From contig JAFGIK010000036.1 in assembly GCA_016929645.1 (NCBI GenBank), forward strand, positions 1 through 56,146: 56,146 nt of DNA, given 5' to 3'. Source of the DNA: Candidatus Dojkabacteria bacterium (GTDB lineage Bacteria; Patescibacteriota; Dojkabacteria; SC72; JAFGCJ01). The translations under genes and the position numbers were made by a program. Below, one piece after another: positions 50,242 to 56,146 of the stretch. Below the pieces are notes generated by a model that worked only from the letters and a program-made list of their open reading frames with translations, had not been told where the DNA came from and ran no database searches. Every line of letters begins with the position of its first letter. Positions within the stretch are counted from its first letter, which is position 1.

Positions 50242-50841
50242 TCACTTATTTGTAGCCTTAGTTAGGTATTTATTATCCATTCCTTCAGCAAAAAGTCGAT
50301 CTAATTCGGACACATAACTTGATATAAAATCAAAATGGAAGTTTCGGATTATATTTATTTCAACATTATACATTTTGAATATCCATTTATGCGTATTACC
50401 TTTTTGCTTCAAGTCTACAAGCTCAAAAATTACTGCAGTACAATCTGCTATTTCTAATATATCTCTCTCAAGATCAGATAATTCTGGTACATCAATATCG
50501 CCATCTTTAATAAGAGCCTGCGTAGCCTTATTTTCAGCAAATTTATGTACCTGCCTAATATCCTGATCAAAATATGATTGATAAGAACGACTTCGAGAAG
50601 GTATATCACCAATTATTGCCTCACTCCAATCATGTATTAGTGCACCTGTTAACAAATTGCCAACATTGATTTCCCCTTTGAACTTAGAACACAACAACAA
50701 AACAATTGAACTAACACGAAATGAGTGACCTGCAATACTATCAAGGCTTTCTGAAGGGATTCCAGCAAAAAGATTAGGTCCAATTCTTTTAACATACTTA
50801 AGATTATTCAAACACTGTAAAACATCAAAAATTTCTTTCAT
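50242..50841 (-). CDS. HD-domain hydrolase (YfbR/HDDC-like)
   Basis: IAGHSFRVSSIVLLLCSKF...GALIHDWSEAIIGDIPS. Confidence 0.8.
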   Translation of the reverse strand: MKEIFDVLQCLNNLKYVKRIGPNLFAGIPSESLDSIAGHSFRVSSIVLLLCSKFKGEINVGNLLTGALIHDWSEAIIGDIPSRSRSYQSYFDQDIRQVHKFAENKATQALIKDGDIDVPELSDLERDILEIADCTAVIFELVDLKQKGNTHKWIFKMYNVEINIIRNFHFDFISSYVSELDRLFAEGMDNKYLTKATNK

Positions 50842-50861
50842 AATTAGGATGGTGGATTAAA

Positions 50862-51878
50862 TTATTTGCCGCCCTTCTTCCTGAAAACAGAACAAAGAAT
50901 AAACTGTTTTTTAATGAAATTATTACACAATTGTTGCCAAAGTATAGCCAGTCGATAAAGACGTAGATAAATATCATTTAAAAAAGCAGAACTTGTAATA
51001 AATTTTTTAACATCTTTTTTAAATACAGATTCTGAATAAATGAAATTTTCATCTTTATCAAAAAAAGGCTTTCTTGTAACATCAATTCTCTCTGGACTAT
51101 CAATTATGGTCCCACTGTTATACTCTCGAAAATCAACAAAATTAACATCAAACCCATACTTTTGCGCCATAATTTTCATAGAATTTTCAGAAAACCACCA
51201 TAAATGAACAGGAGGCAAATCAGTATCCCAAATGACATTAACACCAAACAACGACTTGTTTGGTGTTGTCAAAATCAATCTTCCACCAGGATTAAGCATC
51301 TTTTGAAAAGCATTCATGAAAGCATCAGGATGTTCAAGATGCTCAATCAGCTCTGTAGCAATTATAACGTCATACTTTTTACTTGATGTTTCACTTAGTT
51401 TTAATACATCTGCTACTTCATATAGATCTCCAAAAGACTCTTTTGCTAGTCTAATTGCATTCTCAGATATATCAACGCCCCTTATATTAAAACCTTTTTT
51501 GCTAATAGCGTAAGTCAGATAACCCTGTCCACAACCTACCTCTAAAATTTTAAGGCTCTTATCTTTAATTTCATTAAGAACATTATAAATTGCCCAATAC
51601 GTTTCTTCTCTTTCTGATAAATATCCAAGAGGATCATCACTTTTTTTAATATTTTTTTTATACTCCGCATATCTATCGTAGCCAGGAACTTTATCAAGGT
51701 TAGAATATATTAAGTTATAAACGTTTTCATCGCTTTTAAGGGGATCAACAAACGAGGTATTACAAAATCCACAAGAATATATGTCAAATACAAGATTATC
51801 CTTATACCCTATCACACCTTTCTGCATAAGCCTAGCTTTATTGCCACAAATAGGACAAATAATTGTTTGCGCAACCAT
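50862..51878 (-). CDS. SAM-dependent methyltransferase with N-terminal zinc ribbon
   Basis: ICPICGNKA..CGFCNTSF; LKILEVGCGQGYLTYAISKKGFNIRGVDISENAI...GGRLILTTPNK. Confidence 0.85.
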   Translation of the reverse strand: MVAQTIICPICGNKARLMQKGVIGYKDNLVFDIYSCGFCNTSFVDPLKSDENVYNLIYSNLDKVPGYDRYAEYKKNIKKSDDPLGYLSEREETYWAIYNVLNEIKDKSLKILEVGCGQGYLTYAISKKGFNIRGVDISENAIRLAKESFGDLYEVADVLKLSETSSKKYDVIIATELIEHLEHPDAFMNAFQKMLNPGGRLILTTPNKSLFGVNVIWDTDLPPVHLWWFSENSMKIMAQKYGFDVNFVDFREYNSGTIIDSPERIDVTRKPFFDKDENFIYSESVFKKDVKKFITSSAFLNDIYLRLYRLAILWQQLCNNFIKKQFILCSVFRKKGGK

Positions 51879-52025
51879 TAAAAATCAATACAAATATAAT
51901 TAATATCGATGATTATACATCATTAAAGGGAGACTTACAGATAAATACACTTATTCTAACCAAACACCCAAAACCGAAAATTCCTTTATTTTTGATCCTA
52001 AAACATCAGTAAAAAAGTATTGATT

Positions 52026-52508
52026 TCACGATATTCTTTTAAACAGCAACGTCTGTCTATTTTTAAACTCGGATTTATCATAAAATATTAACGCCATTTC
52101 ATTATAGCTTGAACACTGCAACTCGACCCATTCAAGACCCTTTTCTTTAAAGAAATTCTCAACACTCTCCATAAGTTTGGTACCGATGCCTTTCCTTCGA
52201 TATTTTCCACTCACATATAACTCAATAATAGAGCCAAATTTCTTAATGTTTGTATCAAAATAATCAGCCTCCTCTGTCTTAAAAGTAATAAACCCCGCAT
52301 ATTCACCATCTAGCAAAGCAACCAGAATATACGGGTCATTCTTTTCAATAGATTTTGTAAGATATTCACGAAATTTATTCGTTAAATCCTCAGAATTCGT
52401 CACATAATAATCAGAATCTAAATCGTGATGATATTTGTACTGTTCCTCCCACAAAGGAATTAATCTATCTAAATCTTTAATTTCAGGCTTAATAATCCTT
52501 ATTTGCAT
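52026..52508 (-). CDS. GNAT-family N-acetyltransferase
   Basis: IIELYVSGKYRRKGIGTKLMESVENFFKEKGLEWVELQCSSYNEMALIFYDKSEF. Confidence 0.88.
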   Translation of the reverse strand: MQIRIIKPEIKDLDRLIPLWEEQYKYHHDLDSDYYVTNSEDLTNKFREYLTKSIEKNDPYILVALLDGEYAGFITFKTEEADYFDTNIKKFGSIIELYVSGKYRRKGIGTKLMESVENFFKEKGLEWVELQCSSYNEMALIFYDKSEFKNRQTLLFKRIS

Positions 52509-52597
52509 AAATCAGAAAATATAAATTTATATTCAAGATTATACAATAATCAGGGTTTATTAGTTCACCTAATTTATATAGTTATAATAAGATGATA

Positions 52598-52619
52598 GAG
52601 GTTGGAGATGTGGAAGTTT
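52598..52619 (+). repeat. Left copy of imperfect 22-bp direct repeat flanking the ATPase gene
   Basis: gaggttggagatgtggaagttt vs 53934-53955 gaggctggaggtgtggaggttt, 19/22. Confidence 0.5.
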
Positions 52620-52753
52620 TTCAATCACAAGCTAGCCTGCTTGGGAAGCCTAATCTCACTTAACAATAGGACCGACCCACAACAATCAAGCTTCTATTGT
52701 CGATAAGCTTGCAATACTTGAGCTTTTATTGCGGTACATGGTATAATCTGGAC

Positions 52754-53899
52754 ATGAAAATCAAAAGAATAATAACAGAACAGTTAAAGAATAGTGTCCT
52801 CTCATCAGGGAAGATTGTAATATTATACGGCGCAAGACAAGTAGGAAAAACAACTTTAGTAAAGGACATTTCTGAGAGTTTGAACTTAAATTCACTATAC
52901 ATTTCTGCTGATGAATCAGATTTAGCTGAAATATTTTCTTCACAAAGCCTTCAGAAGATGAAAGAAATTGTTGGAAATAAGGAACTGTTGATAATAGACG
53001 AAGCCCAAAGGATAGAAAACATAGGAATTAATCTAAAAATACTACATGACAACCTTAAATATCTTAAAATAATCGTCACCGGTTCCTCCTCTCTTGACTT
53101 AGCCAATAAAATTAGCGAACCACTTACAGGAAGGACTCGTACATATCACCTGTACCCTATTTCAGTGCTTGAGTTACAACACTCAAACACAGATCACGAA
53201 ATAAAATCGAGTTTAGAAAATCTATTAATTTACGGAATGTACCCTGAAATAGTGCAATACGAGTCTTTAGAAGAAAAAAAGCAGCAAATTGAAGAGATAG
53301 AAAAACAGTATCTCTACAAAGACGCGTTGGAAATAACAAATATCAAATATTCAAAAAAACTAAAATACTTGATGAAATTACTTTCTTTCCAGATTGGTTC
53401 AGAAGTATCTATAAACGAAATATCTACACAACTCGGAATTTCTCGAGATACAATAAATGATTATATCGATTTGCTTGAGAAAAATTTCATATTATTCAGG
53501 TTAGGGGGGTTTAGTCGCAATAGCAGAAAGGAAATAACAAAAAACGATAAAATCTATTTTTACGATTTGGGAATTAGAAATGCTGTAATCGGCAATTTTC
53601 ACAGGATTGAAGATCGCAATGACATCGGACAGCTGTGGGAAAATTTCTTAATAATTGAAAGACTCAAACTTTTAAAGTATTCAAAAGCTTCTTTTACTCA
53701 GTATTTCTGGAGACTTTGGTCTGGAGCGGAACTTGACTACGTTGAAGAGCTGAACAGCGAACTATACGGTTATGAGTTTAAATTTCGCAAGGATAAATTC
53801 AAAGTTCCAAAGTCATGGCAAGAAAAGTACAACACTTCCGCAAAGTTGATAAACAAAGAAAATTTTATTGAGTTTTTAAGACTGAAAGAAAGTTTTTAA
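52754..53899 (+). CDS. AAA ATPase with DUF4143-type C-terminal domain
   Basis: VILYGARQVGKTTLVKDI...LLIIDEAQRIENIG...IVTGSSSLDL; tataat at 52741 suggests start at 52754. Confidence 0.88.
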   Translation: MKIKRIITEQLKNSVLSSGKIVILYGARQVGKTTLVKDISESLNLNSLYISADESDLAEIFSSQSLQKMKEIVGNKELLIIDEAQRIENIGINLKILHDNLKYLKIIVTGSSSLDLANKISEPLTGRTRTYHLYPISVLELQHSNTDHEIKSSLENLLIYGMYPEIVQYESLEEKKQQIEEIEKQYLYKDALEITNIKYSKKLKYLMKLLSFQIGSEVSINEISTQLGISRDTINDYIDLLEKNFILFRLGGFSRNSRKEITKNDKIYFYDLGIRNAVIGNFHRIEDRNDIGQLWENFLIIERLKLLKYSKASFTQYFWRLWSGAELDYVEELNSELYGYEFKFRKDKFKVPKSWQEKYNTSAKLINKENFIEFLRLKESF

Positions 53900-53933
53900 C
53901 TGGAGACAGCAGGTTGAATCTCGAACACTCGGA

Positions 53934-53955
53934 GAGGCTGGAGGTGTGGAGGTTT
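53934..53955 (+). repeat. Right copy of imperfect 22-bp direct repeat
   Basis: See 52598-52619. Confidence 0.5.
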
Positions 53956-53982
53956 CTATTTGATAAGTGAGAATATTCGACC

Positions 53983-54411
53983 TTAAGACCAAGGTCCCCA
54001 TGAATCAATAGGTTCTTCAATCACAGCTACCTCTGGAATTTGATACATTCCCGGTTTAATTAAGTGTTGATTACATATGTAGTAATAAGGAACTTTTACT
54101 CGCTCAAAGATAGGTTCATGGCATTTCTTGTATTTCTTTCCGCTATTACAAGGACATTGATCATTCCTACCTGTTTCTTTTAGTTTTTCTATCAAGTAAG
54201 GTTGATTAAGTAAAAAATATGCAGCAGTATCGAAAGAATCGAAGAATACTTCCTTCTTTTTAATAAACCCCGAATGATCTCCTGATGTATGCCCAATATA
54301 TATTTGAGAAGGAGACTCAAATTGATATTCAGAGAGAAGACTTTCTAGATAGTCCTTTTGTGAACAAATAGCTTTTTTGTATGAGTTATTGATAATGACA
54401 TTATTAATCAA
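53983..54411 (-). CDS. SEC-C motif protein
   Basis: GRNDQCPCNSGKKYKKCHEP. Confidence 0.8.
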   Translation of the reverse strand: MINNVIINNSYKKAICSQKDYLESLLSEYQFESPSQIYIGHTSGDHSGFIKKKEVFFDSFDTAAYFLLNQPYLIEKLKETGRNDQCPCNSGKKYKKCHEPIFERVKVPYYYICNQHLIKPGMYQIPEVAVIEEPIDSWGPWS

Positions 54412-54420
54412 GGAAATATC

Positions 54421-55116
54421 TCAGTTAGACAGAGAGTTTAAAATTTCCTCTTCAAGAATGAAACTATCTGTAGAATGCCAATACGCCACATAAAATGATG
54501 ATGATAAAGGAATAAGTATCAAAGTATCCTTCAAACCCATATGACGATTGGAGATATTCATAAATTGGCATTTGATCTTTAACCCAGCCGTAGAAATGAA
54601 TTGGTCGCTCAATAAAAAGTTTTTCACGCTTTCAATAAGTGCAAATTTATAACCATTTTTAATGGTATCCGCCAGTAACTTAATATAATGCTCATTGAGA
54701 ATTTTTTTCGATAGAAGAGGAATTTTATCTTCCTTTTGAATACTAGAAAATTCTGTCAAAAGGGCACCGCTTCGATAATAGAAAAGGAGAAAAATAGGAA
54801 GTAAAGATTCAATTTCTACCTTGTTTTCTTCAATATCATCAACTGTACCATTCTTAAATTGTTCAATCTTTTTTATAACCTCTTTGAGTTTTGGCGCTGC
54901 TTCTGTTTCAATTTTGGAAAAGAAGTTTTCTACAGTATTAGTCTTTAGATGATCGTCTTCATAAATAAATCGAGCACTCATTGAGCTGGGAGGAGATGTG
55001 GGATAGACAGTTTTTTTATTTAGAAGTGTTTCAAAAAATTTGTCATCAGAATTTACAAAATTCCATAGAACAAACTCAGGAATATAACGTTGATTTTTAA
55101 CAATATTTTGACTCAT
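54421..55116 (-). CDS. DUF4238-like protein
   Basis: VKNQRYIPEFVLWNF...SPPSSMSARFIYEDDH...VENFFSKIETEAAPKLKEVI. Confidence 0.65.
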   Translation of the reverse strand: MSQNIVKNQRYIPEFVLWNFVNSDDKFFETLLNKKTVYPTSPPSSMSARFIYEDDHLKTNTVENFFSKIETEAAPKLKEVIKKIEQFKNGTVDDIEENKVEIESLLPIFLLFYYRSGALLTEFSSIQKEDKIPLLSKKILNEHYIKLLADTIKNGYKFALIESVKNFLLSDQFISTAGLKIKCQFMNISNRHMGLKDTLILIPLSSSFYVAYWHSTDSFILEEEILNSLSN

Positions 55117-55234
55117 CTACATGTTAAACTAAATCATTACAACAAAGAGGGTATTAGCTCTTTCGGTCCGCTCAGCTTTTCTTTTAACAATCCTTTAGGA
55201 GACTACCCTCGGAGAATTCTTTTAATCACAATTC

Positions 55235-55450
55235 TTAATCCTCATCATCAGGCGTAAATCCTTTTCGAACTTCATTTTTTAAATCTACAGACGGTTCGTC
55301 ATTAGCTGTTTCAGGGGATGGAACATTATCTTCCCCTAAATTAATTTCATTTGTAAGCTCTGAATCTTGTGGTTCAGTCGCCTCTTGGGGATCTGGGGTA
55401 CTATCGTTAGAGTTCGTTATCACTTTATTAGAATCATCATTATTACCCAT
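55235..55450 (-). CDS. Small acidic low-complexity protein
   Basis: 71 aa ORF, 5-bp gap from upstream gene on the same strand. Confidence 0.45.
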   Translation of the reverse strand: MGNNDDSNKVITNSNDSTPDPQEATEPQDSELTNEINLGEDNVPSPETANDEPSVDLKNEVRKGFTPDDED

Positions 55451-55455
55451 TACTT

Positions 55456-55992
55456 CTAAAATTTAAAATTTAAATCGATAACAGGGATCTCATACATCTC
55501 TAAAACAATGTGGATCAATAAAATTATAATTGCAGCTACCAACAACCACACAGCAGTTCTAAGCCAACGATACTTTTGATTAAATAGAATATCATTCTTC
55601 TCATACGAGGCTGAAATACTCTTTATTACCTCCAGTTTCAGCCAATAAATCCCCTTCTTATAGTTCTTACTAAATGTATTAATAAGTTTTGACGGACGAG
55701 GATCATTCCTCCATATCTCTTTCTTACTCAATATAAAAACACGAAATGTATAAAAACAAGAACCTATCAGTAATAATGCCTCAACAATAACAAGATATAG
55801 GCGATCCAAAGAATCATTCTGAACAATTTGTAATAAACCTGCAAAAAGTATACCTGCAACTGCAAATACAATGCTTGATTTAGTATCAAGAGCCCCCAAT
55901 TTTTCAATCTGTTGATCCAATTTTCCTGAAACAGACTCTAATATGAAATCATACTGCTCCTTAAGATCTTTCGTATCTCCCCCTTTACTCAT
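55456..55992 (-). CDS. Membrane protein with about three TM segments
   Basis: LDTKSSIVFAVAGILFAGLLQI, LYLVIVEALLLIGSCFYTFRVF, WLRTAVWLLVAAIIILLIHIVL. Confidence 0.6.
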   Translation of the reverse strand: MSKGGDTKDLKEQYDFILESVSGKLDQQIEKLGALDTKSSIVFAVAGILFAGLLQIVQNDSLDRLYLVIVEALLLIGSCFYTFRVFILSKKEIWRNDPRPSKLINTFSKNYKKGIYWLKLEVIKSISASYEKNDILFNQKYRWLRTAVWLLVAAIIILLIHIVLEMYEIPVIDLNFKF

Positions 55993-56146
55993 TCGACAAC
56001 ATATTTTTATAAATAAATTACTACCAGATTATATCACAAGCCCTTTAATAAACTCTGACTTGTACAGGTTGGGTACATATTGCAGAAATCAAGAGAGAGA
56101 ATTGTTGACAGATAATTTATCATACATCTCCATTGGTGTTAAGTAA

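Noticed and set aside
55943-56146. 67-aa + strand ORF at window end
   Set aside because: Overlaps the start of a better-supported minus-strand gene; no recognisable motif; truncated by the window edge.

Overview
AT-rich, densely coding window. Gene content and short lineage-style proteins suggest a Patescibacteria/CPR-type bacterium (inference, not proven). UGA, UAG and UAA all act as ordinary stops. The left end is a translation/transcription block: HelD-like helicase, rpmG, tRNA-Trp, secE, nusG, rplK, rplA, L10 leader, rplJ, rplL, then a strong terminator-like hairpin. Next is the most interesting locus (6.1-13.2 kb): a 7TM protein of the '7TM-transglutaminase' type, a RimK-related ATP-grasp ligase fused to a RimB-like retropepsin domain with DTG changed to NTG, two cyanophycin-synthetase-like ATP-grasp proteins, a further RimK-like ATP-grasp, and a convergent DUF1704/MATCAP-like HExxxH metallopeptidase. 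This looks like a peptide or amino-acid tagging and trimming system. Other standouts: an ArgRS with an N-terminal B3/B4 (editing-type) domain directly downstream of three clustered tRNA-Arg genes (TCT, GCG, TCG), including the bacterially unusual GCG anticodon; a comEA-comEC locus with an in-frame amber codon and a second split in comEC; several long perfect palindromes; a tRNA-Pro 3'-end repeat; a small ORF bracketed by 17-bp inverted repeats; a signal peptidase I lacking the catalytic Lys; three TrmB-type regulators; and a possible accessory/defence-like cluster (DUF4143 ATPase, SEC-C, DUF4238, multi-TM protein) at the right edge. All calls come from reading the sequence and the ORF translations; no database search was run.
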